Source: Aeoliella mucimassa (GTDB lineage: Bacteria; Planctomycetota; Planctomycetia; Pirellulales; Lacipirellulaceae). From it: a stretch of 64,000 nt of DNA. The position numbers were made by a program, and so were the translations under genes. The stretch is taken from contig NZ_CP036278.1 of assembly GCF_007748035.1 (NCBI RefSeq), positions 5,022,001 through 5,086,000 on the forward strand, read 5' to 3'. Positions 16,817 through 26,421 of the stretch are shown in pieces; position 1 is the stretch's first letter; every line of letters starts with the position of its first letter. The notes below the pieces were generated by a model, which was not told where the DNA came from, ran no database searches, and worked only from the letters and a program-made list of their open reading frames with translations.

Positions 16817-18385
16817 CTACGCCATTTTCCCCTCGTCTTTGCAAAGCTTGTATTCGATGCTGTCGACCAGGGCGTCCCAGCTGGCTTGAATGACGTTTTC
16901 GTCCACCCCGACGGTGCCCCAGACTTCGCCATCGGCATCGCGGCTTTCGATCACCACCCGCACGCTGGCCGCGGTGGCTGCCTCGCTGTTGATGACCCGC
17001 ACTTTATAATCGACCAGTTGCATGCCCCGCAGGTTCGGGAACGAACCGTTCAGGGCTTTTCGCAGTGCCGCGTCGAGCGCGTTCACGGGACCATCGCCTT
17101 CGGCCACTTCGTGTCGCACCTGGTCGTCGACCAGCAGTTTCACCGTGGCCTCGGTCACCGGCTGGCCTCCTCGGCTTTCGACCGACGTGTGGAACTTCAC
17201 CAATTCGAAGTGAGGAGCATAGGTGCCCGAGATGCGTTTGACGAGCAAATCGAACGAAGCGCCGGCCGATTCGAACTGGTAGCCCGCATTCTCCTTGTCG
17301 ACCACTTCGCGCAAGATGCGATCCATCAGCGCCTTGTCTTCGTCGATATCGTGTTTGGTAGTCATGGCGATGATGTTCGACCGCCCCGACAACTCGCTCA
17401 CCAGCACCCGACGCTCGTTGCCGACCGTCTCGGGGGCGATGTGCTCGTAGCTCTCGGCGACTCGGTTGACCGCGTGAACGTGCATGCCACCTTTGTGAGC
17501 GAACGCGCTCGAGCCGACAAACGGCTGGTTGATGCGGTAGCTCATGTTGGCGATTTCGTACACGTAGCGCGACAGCTCGGTAAGGTGATCGAGCTCGCCC
17601 TGCTCGAGCACTTCGTAGCCTTGTTTCTTGAGGGCCAGATTAGCGACCACCGAAATCAGATCGGCGTTGCCGCACCGTTCGCCCAGGCCGTTGATGGTGC
17701 CTTGCACGTGGATCGCGCCGGCGTCGATCGCGGCCAGCGAATTGGCCACGGCCAGTTCACAGTCGTTGTGCGTATGAATGCCGAGCGGCTTATCGACCTT
17801 CGCGGCCGCCTCGCCGGCGATGCGGGCGACTTCTTCCGGCATGGTCCCCCCGTTGGTGTCGCACATCACGATACGCATCGCCCCGGCCGAAGCAGCCGCA
17901 GCGATCGTCTTCGCGGCGTACTCCGCGTTGGCTTTCCAGCCGTCGAAAAAGTGCTCGGCATCATAAATCACCTCTCGGCCCTGCTGCACGAAATACTCGA
18001 CCGTCTCGGCGATCATGTCGATGTTTTCCTGCTCCGACACCCGCAGCACTTCTTTCACGTGAAAGTCGCTGGTCTTGCCGACGATGGTGATCACCGGAGC
18101 TTGCGACTCCATGAGTGCTTTCATGCCGGGGTCGTCGGCCGGCTTCACCCCCCTGCGACGGGTCATGCCGAACGCGCAGACCTTGCTGTGCTTAAGGGGC
18201 TCGGCCACCATGCGCTGGAAGAATTCGGCATCCTTCGGATTCGAAAGCGGGTATCCCCCTTCGATGAAGTCGAATCCCATCTCGTCCAACCGCCGGGCGA
18301 TGAGCACTTTGTCTTCCAGCGAGAAATTAACACCCTCACCTTGGGCGCCGTCGCGAAGCGTCGTGTCGTAGATTTCGATGTGCAT
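16817..18385 (-). CDS. cimA: (R)-citramalate synthase
   Basis: Condenses pyruvate and acetyl-CoA to citramalate, the first step of the threonine-independent isoleucine route. The N-terminus (IEIYDTTLRDGAQGEGVNFS) and the HxH-type metal motif (GIHTHNDCELAVANSLAAI) belong to the DRE-TIM metallolyases. GTINGLGERCGNADLISV and the C-terminal LeuA-dimer regulatory domain (residues about 385-515) follow. The 522-residue length and the N-terminal signature match the CimA (TIGR00977) group more than LeuA. No Shine-Dalgarno sequence precedes the ATG at 18385. An isoleucine-rich leader peptide and terminator lie 130-275 bases upstream, indicating attenuation by isoleucyl-tRNA supply. Confidence 0.9.
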   Translation of the reverse strand: MHIEIYDTTLRDGAQGEGVNFSLEDKVLIARRLDEMGFDFIEGGYPLSNPKDAEFFQRMVAEPLKHSKVCAFGMTRRRGVKPADDPGMKALMESQAPVITIVGKTSDFHVKEVLRVSEQENIDMIAETVEYFVQQGREVIYDAEHFFDGWKANAEYAAKTIAAAASAGAMRIVMCDTNGGTMPEEVARIAGEAAAKVDKPLGIHTHNDCELAVANSLAAIDAGAIHVQGTINGLGERCGNADLISVVANLALKKQGYEVLEQGELDHLTELSRYVYEIANMSYRINQPFVGSSAFAHKGGMHVHAVNRVAESYEHIAPETVGNERRVLVSELSGRSNIIAMTTKHDIDEDKALMDRILREVVDKENAGYQFESAGASFDLLVKRISGTYAPHFELVKFHTSVESRGGQPVTEATVKLLVDDQVRHEVAEGDGPVNALDAALRKALNGSFPNLRGMQLVDYKVRVINSEAATAASVRVVIESRDADGEVWGTVGVDENVIQASWDALVDSIEYKLCKDEGKMA

Positions 18386-18516
18386 GGGGAGGATTCAGGG
18401 GTCGGGGGACAGGGGTCAGGGAGTAGTGATCCGGGTTTCGAGCCTTTGCCTCATTGGCTATCAGCTTGTTTTCGTCAAACGCAGTGCCAGCTTCTTACGT
18501 CGACCGGCGAGTCCAC

Positions 18517-18548
18517 AAAAAAACCCCGAGGCTTGTGGCCTCAGGGTT
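18517..18548 (-). terminator. Attenuator terminator upstream of cimA
   Basis: On the minus strand AACCCTGAGGC pairs with GCCTCGGGGTT around a 5-base loop, followed by seven T residues. It lies about 130 bases before the cimA start with no gene ending nearby, so it is a leader terminator. Its 5' arm (CCCTGAG) can alternatively pair with CTTAGGG, which overlaps the stop codon of the leader peptide. That would be a competing antiterminator. Confidence 0.85.
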
Positions 18549-18577
18549 GGGATTGTACCGGGTTTTGCCGTACCGCC

Positions 18578-18658
18578 CTAAGACCGCCGTGGGTTGCCAA
18601 TAATAATTCGACCGCGAATCGCAGTGGGCCGATCGGTTATTTGGCGGACTTGGGTCAT
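18578..18658 (-). CDS. cimA leader peptide, 26 residues, isoleucine-rich
   Basis: A short frame starting ATG at 18658 and ending TAG at 18578-18580. The peptide begins MTQVRQI and has Ile at positions 7, 14 and 18-20. The last three are consecutive ATT codons (18,599-18,607), and the end is GNPRRS. It is too short for ordinary gene calling. Its position before a terminator and an isoleucine-pathway gene, and its Ile codon run, are those of a transcription-attenuation leader. No strong Shine-Dalgarno site is seen. Confidence 0.75.
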   Translation of the reverse strand: MTQVRQITDRPTAIRGRIIIGNPRRS

Positions 18659-18775
18659 GGGAGTTTCTCGCGGGAAACGGCTGGTAAGCCCTCAAGTGTA
18701 CTACCGGATGCAGGAGAATCAAGCCGAGGCAAGCCGCAAACCACCGAGCGATGGCTCGCAGGCGCGACGGATCGA

Positions 18776-19705
18776 CTACTCGTCCTCGGCGGTTTCTTCC
18801 TCGTTTTCGTGGCTAAACTCGTAATCGGGGTTATCGCGATCAAAGTCCTCGTCGGTGAGTCCAACATTCAGCTTTACGTCGGTGTAGATGTACTCTTCGA
18901 GCAGGCGAGGCGGACCTCCCTCTTCGCGAGGCCAATAGTAAGCCGCGTAACCGACCGGCAATTTGTCTTCGTCATCCACGAACACCATCGCACGGTAAAA
19001 GGTAAAGTGATCACGCTTAACCGGATGAATCACCTCGATGCGAGTGCACTTACGATCGCCGACCTTGGCCCCTTCGAAGTACTTTACTTCGCATTCATCG
19101 TATTGAATGTCGTTTTCGATCACCTCGACGAGTCGCTCGATCATGCGCTTGAAACCGATGTCGGTAATTGGGTACCGGTTCTCCCTCATCGCCAACGGGC
19201 TGTCGGGCTTGATGTAGGTGCTCATGTACGACATCCGCTGCCCGCCGCGGCGAACAAACACCTTGCCGGCATGCTCGCCTTCGACGTACAGCGCTTCGCG
19301 ACCTTCGACCGACGCAGGCTTTTCAAATCGCAGATACACGCTGAACGGCACGTCGGTCTCGTCGCTCTGCTGCGGGTGACGGACCTTGGCACGCATGAAC
19401 TCATAGCTACGCAGTTGGCCTTCGATCCGCTCGCGACGAACGATATTGCAGGTGTAATCTTGCACGTTTTCGTTGATCGACTGCAGCGACTCTTCGGCCA
19501 ACTTGAGCGCCGGATAGAGCGGGTGTTTTTGCCGCTCGGTCCTGGGCTCGGTAAGGGGAGTCACGTACGAAGCCAGCTTTTCGGCGTGCTCTTCTTTTGC
19601 TTCCTCCTCTTGAGCGAGGAGCGAAGAGCTAGAAGCCAAGGCCAACATGGCCGCGAATGTAGCGAATGTTCTGAGTAGCATTATCTTATGGGTGCGCAAT
19701 ACCAT
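18776..19705 (-). CDS. DUF1571 family exported protein
   Basis: The start at 19705 is chosen because TAGGAG lies about seven bases before this ATG; an earlier in-frame start at 19786 lacks one. The product (309 residues) has a signal peptide (MLLRTFATFAAMLALASSSS, then LLAQ). It continues into the DUF1571 domain: YTCNIVRRERIEG, FSVYLRFEKP, ALYVEGEHAGKVFVRRGG and GYAAYYWP. These proteins are frequent in planctomycetes and resemble outer-membrane lipoprotein-sorting folds. Function is unknown. The C-terminus is very acidic (DYEFSHENEEETAEDE). Confidence 0.75.
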   Translation of the reverse strand: MVLRTHKIMLLRTFATFAAMLALASSSSLLAQEEEAKEEHAEKLASYVTPLTEPRTERQKHPLYPALKLAEESLQSINENVQDYTCNIVRRERIEGQLRSYEFMRAKVRHPQQSDETDVPFSVYLRFEKPASVEGREALYVEGEHAGKVFVRRGGQRMSYMSTYIKPDSPLAMRENRYPITDIGFKRMIERLVEVIENDIQYDECEVKYFEGAKVGDRKCTRIEVIHPVKRDHFTFYRAMVFVDDEDKLPVGYAAYYWPREEGGPPRLLEEYIYTDVKLNVGLTDEDFDRDNPDYEFSHENEEETAEDE

Positions 19706-19984
19706 CCGATGACTCCTAATTTGATGAGCTAACAACGACCTCGATGTCGCCGTCGGTAGAAAAGACCTTGATTGATTGTAGGTCATAGGTAAGGTCTCCC
19801 ATGCTCAAGCGAGGGTGCCCCCGCAATTTCTCGCCTGCACTTGTCGTCACAACCGTCAGAACAGGTGCAGTTTAACGCACGCTCTCCGCGACCGCGAACA
19901 CTTAAAACAGTACGGAGCAAATCGCAAGATGGATCGCTGGAGTGCTAGCACCCCCAGACCACCCGAACACCCCAGACGCCCAAC

Positions 19985-20983
19985 TTAGACCTTATTCGCC
20001 TTCTTGAAGTTCACAATGTCCGTGTGCCGGCCCATTACGATCATCGTATCCCCAGTTTCAAACTGGGTGTTCGCGTCCGGTGCAAACAGCATCTCCCCGT
20101 CGATCCGGCGAATGGCAATCACCAGCACTTGGTGGGTGCTGCGGAGCGCTATCTCGCGGATGGTCTGGCCGAGAATCGGGCTTTCGTCGGTGATCAGCAC
20201 TTCTTCCAGGTCGGCGTCCATCGACTTGTTGCCGGCCATCAGGTCCATGAGTTCCGCCGTGTGGGGACGGGTGACCATGGCTGCCATCCGGCGGGCTCCG
20301 ATCAGCGCGGGCAGCACCACTTCGTTGGCCCCCGCCTGGCGAAGCTTCTTCTCGGTGGTGGAAAGCTCGCCGCGGGCGATGATGCGTAGCTCCGGATTCA
20401 GATTGCGAGCAGTCAGGGTGAGAAACACGTTGTCGGCATCGGAGTGCAACGAGGCAACAAACGTAGCCGCCCGCTCGATGCCGGCGGCCATCAGGGTTTC
20501 CTCGTCGAGGGCATCGCCGGTGACGACCAGCATGTTCTCCGCCCGGGCGGCGATGGCAGCGTCGTTATCGTGCTCGACCACCACGTAGCGCACACCTCGG
20601 CGATCGAACTCGTCGGCCAAGGTTTGCCCCATGCGTCCCAGGCCGCAGATAATGGTGTGCCCCTTCAGCTTTTCGATTTCTTGATTCATGCGTCGAATAC
20701 CCAACATACGATTGATTTGGCCTTCGATCATCACCTGCAATAGCAGCGTAATGGTGTAACCCAGTACGAACATGCCGATCAGGATGACAAAGATCGAGAA
20801 GAGCTGCAGCTTTGGTTCGACGCCGCTTTCCTCGGTGTATCCGACACCCGACACGGTGATCACGAAGTAATAGATACTCTCCAACCACGGCTTACCAGTA
20901 AGCCAGTGGTGCCCCACCACGGCCACGACGAATACGATGGCCAGTGCCAGCACAGCTTGGCGGATTCGGATCAGAGCCGTCAT
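19985..20983 (-). CDS. Potassium-channel-like protein with RCK (TrkA-N/TrkA-C) domains
   Basis: A 332-residue protein with one two-helix pore unit (residues about 10-90) followed by an RCK Rossmann domain (HTIICGLGRMGQTLADEF, about 113) and a TrkA-C domain (about 250-330). This is the layout of MthK/YugO-like channels gated by ligand binding to the RCK ring. The pore loop reads ITVSGVGYTEE where TVGYGD is usual, so the third filter glycine is Thr and the pore selectivity is uncertain. Its start overlaps the argJ stop by four bases, so it is probably co-transcribed with argCJ. Confidence 0.82.
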   Translation of the reverse strand: MTALIRIRQAVLALAIVFVVAVVGHHWLTGKPWLESIYYFVITVSGVGYTEESGVEPKLQLFSIFVILIGMFVLGYTITLLLQVMIEGQINRMLGIRRMNQEIEKLKGHTIICGLGRMGQTLADEFDRRGVRYVVVEHDNDAAIAARAENMLVVTGDALDEETLMAAGIERAATFVASLHSDADNVFLTLTARNLNPELRIIARGELSTTEKKLRQAGANEVVLPALIGARRMAAMVTRPHTAELMDLMAGNKSMDADLEEVLITDESPILGQTIREIALRSTHQVLVIAIRRIDGEMLFAPDANTQFETGDTMIVMGRHTDIVNFKKANKV

Positions 20984-22173
20984 GTGGTGTAGTCGGCGTT
21001 CAGGCGAACGTACTCGGCGGTAAGGTCGGTAGTCCAGAAGCGAGCGGCGGCCGAACCTTCGTCGAGAATCAGCAGCAGGCTGATTTCCTTCTCGCTTGCC
21101 ATCGATTGCGATACGACTTGCTCGTCGAACTTGACCGGTGCGCCGCGTTCGTAAACCAGCATGGCATTAATATGCAGGCTTACATTGCGGGGGTCGAACG
21201 AAACCCCTGCATAACCAGCGGCCGAAACGATTCGGCCCCAGTTCGGATCGGCACCAGCGATAGCCGTCTTCACGAGCGGGCTATCGGCGATGGTCTTGGC
21301 AATCTTCACCGCCTCGGCCCGCGTGCGACAGCCATGCACTTCGACCGTGACCAGATGGGTGGCACCCTCGCCATCGGCTGGAATCGACTGGGCCAGGTCT
21401 TCGCAGACTTCGAAGAGCGTCGTCCGGAACATGTCGAGCCCGCGACCCGAGAGCACCGGGCCGCCGGCCGCGCCGTTGGCCAAGAGCAGCACGCTATCAT
21501 TCGTGCTGGTGTGTCCGTCGACGCTAATGCAGTTGAAGGTTTCGCTTACCGCGTCCTTGAGCGCCTGATGGGCGTCGCGCATCGTCACGTTCGCGTCGGT
21601 CATCACCACGGCCAGCATGGTCGCCATGTTGGGACCAATCATCGCCGCCCCTTTGGCCAGACCAGTGACGTTCAGAGCTACGTCGTCCACCTTGAAGTCG
21701 CGTCCTCGAATCTTGGTGACCGTGTCGGTGGTCATCATACCTCGCGCGGTTCGTTCGAGGGCGTCGTTGTCGTTGGCTAGAGTTGCCGACGACAGGCTAA
21801 TTCCCTTGGCAATTTTCTCCATCGGCAGGTGCACGCCGATCACGCCGGTGGAGAGCACCAAGGTTTGCCGCTCGTCGAGGCCACAGGCTTCGGCAGTCAA
21901 GCGGGCCATTTCCTGGCAATCTTCTTCACCTTGCTGACCGGTGCAGGCATTGGCCACGCCCGAATTGATAGCGACCGCGCGAATTGTCTCGCTCGGTGTC
22001 AACTGCCGATCGAAGTCGACCGGCGCGGCGCAAACTAGATTCTGGGTATAGACTCCCACTCCCACGGCCGCGCGGTCCGATACCACGAGCGCGACGTCCT
22101 CCTTGGTCGACATCTTCTTAATGCCAACGTGAACTGCGCTACCTGAAAATCCGGTGGGGAATCGAGCGGTCAT
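20980..22173 (-). CDS. argJ: Bifunctional glutamate N-acetyltransferase / N-acetylglutamate synthase
   Basis: Transfers the acetyl group from N-acetylornithine to glutamate, closing the cyclic arginine pathway. At 397 residues it is a typical ArgJ length. The self-cleavage site is visible as GPNMATMLAVVMTDA, where the Thr after MA becomes the N-terminal nucleophile of the beta chain. Further support comes from SGVANACTGQQG and the conserved end of the family (RLNADYTT). It lies 43 bases downstream of argC on the same strand and overlaps the channel gene, giving an argC-argJ-channel operon. Confidence 0.93.
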   Translation of the reverse strand: MTARFPTGFSGSAVHVGIKKMSTKEDVALVVSDRAAVGVGVYTQNLVCAAPVDFDRQLTPSETIRAVAINSGVANACTGQQGEEDCQEMARLTAEACGLDERQTLVLSTGVIGVHLPMEKIAKGISLSSATLANDNDALERTARGMMTTDTVTKIRGRDFKVDDVALNVTGLAKGAAMIGPNMATMLAVVMTDANVTMRDAHQALKDAVSETFNCISVDGHTSTNDSVLLLANGAAGGPVLSGRGLDMFRTTLFEVCEDLAQSIPADGEGATHLVTVEVHGCRTRAEAVKIAKTIADSPLVKTAIAGADPNWGRIVSAAGYAGVSFDPRNVSLHINAMLVYERGAPVKFDEQVVSQSMASEKEISLLLILDEGSAAARFWTTDLTAEYVRLNADYTT

Positions 22174-22216
22174 AAATGGTTAGGGTCTAAGGGCAGTATT
22201 TAGGAATGGAGAGGTT

Positions 22217-23230
22217 CTAGATTAACCCTGCGATCTCGTCGTGTCCAAACATAAGGTTGAAGTTCTGCACTGCTGCACCACTCGCACCTTTTATCAAATT
22301 ATCAATCGCGCTCACCACCACCGCTCGGCCGCGAACCACTCGGGCGGTCACATGACAGCGATTGGTAAACGCAACATGCTTGGTCGCCGGCAGCGTGTCG
22401 ATGACATCCACAAAGGGCTCATCGCGATAAAACTCTCGCAGCACTTCGAGCAAGCCACCGGTATCTGTACCCTTGGCAAGCGACGCATAGCTAGTGCTTA
22501 GAATACCACGATCCATCGGTATCAGGTGAGGGGTAAATATCACTTCCACCGCATTGCCGGCCGCTTCAGTGAGAAACTGATCGATCTCCGGCATGTGACG
22601 ATGGGTCCCGACGCCATAGGCGGAGAGGCTTTCGTTGCACTCAGGATAGTGGAACGCCGGCTTCGGCGTACGACCAGCGCCTGAGACACCGCTTTTGCTG
22701 TCGACGATAATTCCCTCACCGGAAATCGCGCCAGCTTTTAGCAAAGGATATAGTGCAAGAATGGCCGACGTCGGATAACAACCGGGATTCGCTACCAAGT
22801 CGGCTTGCTTGATTTGATCGCGGTACAATTCGGGCAGGCCATACACGGCCGAGGCCAGCCGCCCGGGATCGGGATGGGTCACCTTGTACCACTCTTCGTA
22901 CACCGCGACGTCGCGCAGTCGGTAGTCGGCACTCAGGTCGACCACCTTGAGTCCTTCGGCTAGCAACCCAGCCACTGCCTCGGCACTGGCCGCATGTGGC
23001 AAACAACAGAATACCGCATCGGCCCGTTCGGCGAGCTGCTTGGCCGAGAGTGGTTCGAGGCGCAGGTCGAGCTGACCAGTCAACGAGGGATGTACCTCGG
23101 ACACGTGTGGGCTTTCTTCCGAACGCGTACCGAGCGCGGTGATCTCCGCCGCAGGATGCCTGAGTAGTAGTCTTGCGAGTTCCAAACCGGTGTACCCGGA
23201 GGCTCCAAGGATCGCAACACGAGTTTTCAT
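22217..23230 (-). CDS. argC: N-acetyl-gamma-glutamyl-phosphate reductase
   Basis: NADPH-dependent third step of arginine synthesis. Residues 3-20 form the Rossmann start (RVAILGASGYTGLELARLLL). The catalytic cysteine is in ANPGCYPTSAILAL, and SGAGRTPKPAFHYPE and the HRHMPEI block are present. The 337-residue length is normal. GAAGG precedes the ATG at 23230 by five bases. It is the first gene of the argC-argJ pair. Confidence 0.93.
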   Translation of the reverse strand: MKTRVAILGASGYTGLELARLLLRHPAAEITALGTRSEESPHVSEVHPSLTGQLDLRLEPLSAKQLAERADAVFCCLPHAASAEAVAGLLAEGLKVVDLSADYRLRDVAVYEEWYKVTHPDPGRLASAVYGLPELYRDQIKQADLVANPGCYPTSAILALYPLLKAGAISGEGIIVDSKSGVSGAGRTPKPAFHYPECNESLSAYGVGTHRHMPEIDQFLTEAAGNAVEVIFTPHLIPMDRGILSTSYASLAKGTDTGGLLEVLREFYRDEPFVDVIDTLPATKHVAFTNRCHVTARVVRGRAVVVSAIDNLIKGASGAAVQNFNLMFGHDEIAGLI

Positions 23231-23443
23231 GACAACCTTCGCTCAAAGTAAACGGACGCAAACGCTCGATAAAGCATCTGATTTTAGCGATTTCCGAGGC
23301 CCATCGCTACAGGAGGGAGCCACGCTTTCGGATGGCCAACAGACCCGTGAAAGTGCCCAGGGGTTCGCTAAACGTCCGCTGCGAGCAGGGTTTGAGTGGG
23401 ACGAGCATTCGCCGGACGAGCCGAGAATGATGGCGATCAGCGG

Positions 23444-24436
23444 TCAGGCTACCTGGCGGGCCACCGATTCGGAACTCGGCAGGTCTTCAGGCGATATCGC
23501 CTCGCCATTGTTCGATTTCGGAGTCGAGAGTCCCCGCAAACGCTGGCTCCAATAGTGCTTTACGGTCTCGCCAAAGTGCCTGGCTCGCACCAGCCATGGC
23601 ATACGAGTGTGCCACGAAATCGACATATAGCTCCGCCATTGCTGCAGGGTTGGGCGCTGGATGGTCTGGAACTCACGATGCAATGCCGGCGCAAGACTCT
23701 CGACGCCATATCCCATTTTATTCGCGTACCACTGCTTCAAGCGATTCACTGCCATGGCGTGCTGCAGCTTGGTCACGCTATCCGACTGCTGCCCTGCAAA
23801 GTGATTCGATTCGTGCACCCGATAGTCGATGAGCGACTCTCCTAAATGAAACTTGCGGGCACCGACAATCGATGAGGCCAGTACGAGCACGTCGTCGGCC
23901 CGGGTACGCCATTCGCTCTCGGCCGGATAAGGCAGCACCAACTCAGCGATGCTCCGCCGCATCGAAAGCGCCGACGTTGGTCCCCCCACGTACGCATTGC
24001 CAAGCAGGGTAGCAATGGTGGAGTAACCAAGGTCGCGTCGTGGCGCTGTCTTGCGTTGGCCAAGACGATCGCAGCCAAAGTTCGCGGCTCCTGCAATCAC
24101 GAAGTCGGCTTCGTGCTGTTGGTAAGCATCGAGCGCTTGCTCGACATACTGCCGGCGATAGCGATCGTCGGCGTCCAGGAAGAAGAGCACTTCGCCGGTG
24201 GTCCGCTGAAACCCCTTATTGAAGGTGGAAAGCTGCCCGCCGTTGGCCTTACCGAACACGGCCACCCGCAACTCGTTGCGATAGTGTTCCTTGAGATGCG
24301 AAAGGCTACCGTCTTCCGACCCATCGTCGATCACGACGATCTCATCGAAGGGGACCGATTGGTCGAGCGCACTATCGACTGCTTCGCACACAAAACTGCG
24401 ATAGTTAAAATTGCTAATTAAACAAGTCGTTCGCAT
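23444..24436 (-). CDS. Family 2 glycosyltransferase
   Basis: This 330-residue GT-A enzyme starts with TTCLISNFNYRSFVCEAVDS and has VVIDDGSEDGS, GKANGGQLSTFNKG and the metal-binding FFLDADD motif. Next comes an acceptor-side segment, then about 100 residues of helical C-terminus. No membrane segment is obvious. The donor sugar and acceptor cannot be assigned. It stands alone between argC and an unassigned region; the role may be in surface polysaccharide. Confidence 0.85.
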   Translation of the reverse strand: MRTTCLISNFNYRSFVCEAVDSALDQSVPFDEIVVIDDGSEDGSLSHLKEHYRNELRVAVFGKANGGQLSTFNKGFQRTTGEVLFFLDADDRYRRQYVEQALDAYQQHEADFVIAGAANFGCDRLGQRKTAPRRDLGYSTIATLLGNAYVGGPTSALSMRRSIAELVLPYPAESEWRTRADDVLVLASSIVGARKFHLGESLIDYRVHESNHFAGQQSDSVTKLQHAMAVNRLKQWYANKMGYGVESLAPALHREFQTIQRPTLQQWRSYMSISWHTRMPWLVRARHFGETVKHYWSQRLRGLSTPKSNNGEAISPEDLPSSESVARQVA

Positions 24437-24853
24437 TTGCTGATCAGCTTCCGACGAAACCGCCCATCACTCACCGCCCCATCTTGCCTGCATTGCTAGC
24501 ATCTGGCCCGCCAGCAACAAAACCACTGTCGCCCCGATGTGGGACTTATCGGCTAAGTGACATCATCTTTCATCACACGGAATACCGTTACCACGTTGCC
24601 TGCCGGCAAGTATGGCAATCCGATCGACTGGCATCCCTTCCAACGGAGCGGAGAATCCCACCAAGCGACAATCACTATAAAACCAGTACTTATCGATCCC
24701 GAAACGGGCAGTGCACGAGTACTCTACATCGCAACCGATCGAGAGCAAGCTGCTTAGGTAGCTTCTTAAGACCGCATGTCGCGAATCGGAACCATAGCAA
24801 AGCCACCACGTTGCTCGGAATAGCAAGTTCCGAAAGAAGAGGAAGAGCAAAAC
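24437..24853. other. Intergenic region, nothing recognised
   Basis: About 415 bases upstream of the glycosyltransferase and downstream of the CobW-type gene terminator. The long open frame reading through it on the plus strand is antisense to the CobW gene and is not supported. Confidence 0.5.
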
Positions 24854-24889
24854 AGGCATTGCTGGCCGTCTCGACGACCAACAATGCCT
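24854..24889 (-). terminator. Terminator of the CobW-type GTPase gene
   Basis: On the minus strand a 17-bp stem (AGGCATTGTTGGTCGTC with GACGGCCAGCAATGCCT, two wobble pairs) and a two-base loop are followed by GTTTTGCTCTT. It lies about 45 bases past the stop codon at 24934. Confidence 0.85.
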
Positions 24890-24933
24890 GCCTGGTAGTT
24901 CCGCATGAATCTTCGCCGGACGCGATGACCAGC

Positions 24934-26172
24934 CTATTCCTCGGCTACCACATCGGGCTCACCCCATTCGTATGTCGGCAGCGGATCCTCATAGGTGCTC
25001 CAGACAGCGGGGCCTTGGCTCAATTCGTCGTTCGTCAGCAAGCACTCCTCCAACAACGACTCAATGACCGGTCGGTCCATGTCGACCCCGATGAACACAA
25101 TCTCCTGCCGGCGATCGCCATAGGGGCCCTCAAACTCCTTCTTGATTTCCTCGAGTATCTCAGCATTCTCCGGAGAGTCGAGCGGCCATGCATCGTCGGG
25201 TGCTGCTGCCCACCAGATGCCCGCTGGATTGAGTTGCACCGAGACGCCCGCCTGCGACCAAGTAAACGCCTGGTCGTGACGCGAAGCAAGCCAGAGAAAT
25301 CCCTTGGAGCGTACCACGCCAGCGAGAATGCCATCCACATAATCCAGGTTCTCCCACAGGCGACCAGCGTGAAACGGACGACGCGCGCGATAGACAAAGC
25401 TGGTGATACCGTACTCGTCGGTTTCTGGCTGCTCCTGACCACGGGGAACTTCCAACCAACCTGGCTGGGCACTCGCTTCATCGAGCGAAAACAACTCGGT
25501 GCCGACAATCATCGAAGGTTCGACACGCCCTCGCACGGTTTCGATGATGCGAGCCTTCGGGTTGAGATTGCGAAGCACTCCGAGCAGTGTTTTCTTATCC
25601 ACTTCGTCGATCAGATCGCACTTGTTCAGCAAAATGATATTGGCAAACTCGACCTGGTCGGTCAGCAGGTCGACGATGTTCCGCTCGTCTTCGTCGCTTA
25701 GCCCGATGCGGCGGTCGACGAGGCTTTCAGACGATCCAAAGTCTCGAAAGAAGTTGCACGCATCCACCACGGTTACCATCGTGTCGAGCTGTGCCACGTC
25801 CGACAGGCTCTGCCCCTCTTCGTTGGCGAAAGTAAACGTTTCGGCAACCGGCATCGGTTCGCTAATGCCGGTCGATTCGACCAGCAAATAATCAAAGCGG
25901 CCTTCCCTGGCCAATTCTGCGACCTCTTGGAGCAAATCTTCACGTAGTGTGCAGCAGATGCATCCATTCGTCATTTCGACTAGCTTCTCTTCAGTTCGGC
26001 TCAACGAGGCTTGACCACCACGCACGAGCGAAGCATCGATGTTTACTTCGCTCATGTCGTTGACAATCACCGCTACGCGTAATCCTTGGCGATTTGCCAA
26101 CACATGATTCAGAACGGTGGTCTTTCCGGCTCCTAAGAATCCGGAGAGTACCGTGACAGGTAGTTTATTCAT
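24934..26172 (-). CDS. CobW/ZNG-type GTP-dependent metal chaperone
   Basis: A G3E-family P-loop GTPase of 412 residues. Walker A is [17 protein letters not shown], the metal-binding CxCC motif is [13 protein letters not shown], and the GTPase motifs [11 protein letters not shown] and LNKCDLI follow. The C-terminal CobW_C domain begins about residue 255 ([14 protein letters not shown]). Members deliver zinc or other metals to client proteins and are often Zur-repressed. The gene lies downstream of a Fur/Zur-type regulator on the same strand, which supports zinc homeostasis over cobalamin synthesis. The C-terminus is acidic. Confidence 0.85.
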   Translation of the reverse strand: MNKLPVTVLSGFLGAGKTTVLNHVLANRQGLRVAVIVNDMSEVNIDASLVRGGQASLSRTEEKLVEMTNGCICCTLREDLLQEVAELAREGRFDYLLVESTGISEPMPVAETFTFANEEGQSLSDVAQLDTMVTVVDACNFFRDFGSSESLVDRRIGLSDEDERNIVDLLTDQVEFANIILLNKCDLIDEVDKKTLLGVLRNLNPKARIIETVRGRVEPSMIVGTELFSLDEASAQPGWLEVPRGQEQPETDEYGITSFVYRARRPFHAGRLWENLDYVDGILAGVVRSKGFLWLASRHDQAFTWSQAGVSVQLNPAGIWWAAAPDDAWPLDSPENAEILEEIKKEFEGPYGDRRQEIVFIGVDMDRPVIESLLEECLLTNDELSQGPAVWSTYEDPLPTYEWGEPDVVAEE

Positions 26173-26390
26173 ATCAAGAGTTCCTAATTTGGAGTTGCGT
26201 TTATTGTGTTCGTCGGGCGTGGCTTAGATGCGAGAAGTTCGCGAGCGTCGAATTGCAGCGAGGATGGCAAGCAGACGGGCAGCCCCAGCGCATGCGCGCA
26301 GTGACACTCAGATACACTTCACACTCGACTCGCAGCGCACATCTCGCCAGGGGACAGAGCCACACAACACGCGAAATTATTACCCACGTG

Positions 26391-26405
26391 CAATTGAATT
26401 GCAAG
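26391..26405. promoter_or_regulatory. Candidate Zur operator upstream of the CobW-type gene
   Basis: TGCAATT-G-AATTGCA is a perfect 15-bp palindrome in the 249-base gap between the regulator and the CobW-type gene. TGCAA/TTGCA elements recur upstream of the regulator gene (26,928-26,950). Binding by the neighbouring Fur-family protein is inferred. Confidence 0.45.
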
Positions 26406-26421
26406 TACGCCCAGCAAGCAT

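Noticed and set aside
18390-18425. G-rich repeated text (GGGGTCGGGGGACAGGGG) before cimA as a G-quadruplex switch
   Set aside because: Similar short-word text occurs in other gaps here, and the attenuator further upstream gives a clearer regulatory explanation.
13640-19678. 2012-codon open frame on the plus strand
   Set aside because: It is antisense to valS, vapB, cimA and the DUF1571 gene, which have clear protein signatures. Long antisense frames are expected from the G/C-rich third positions.
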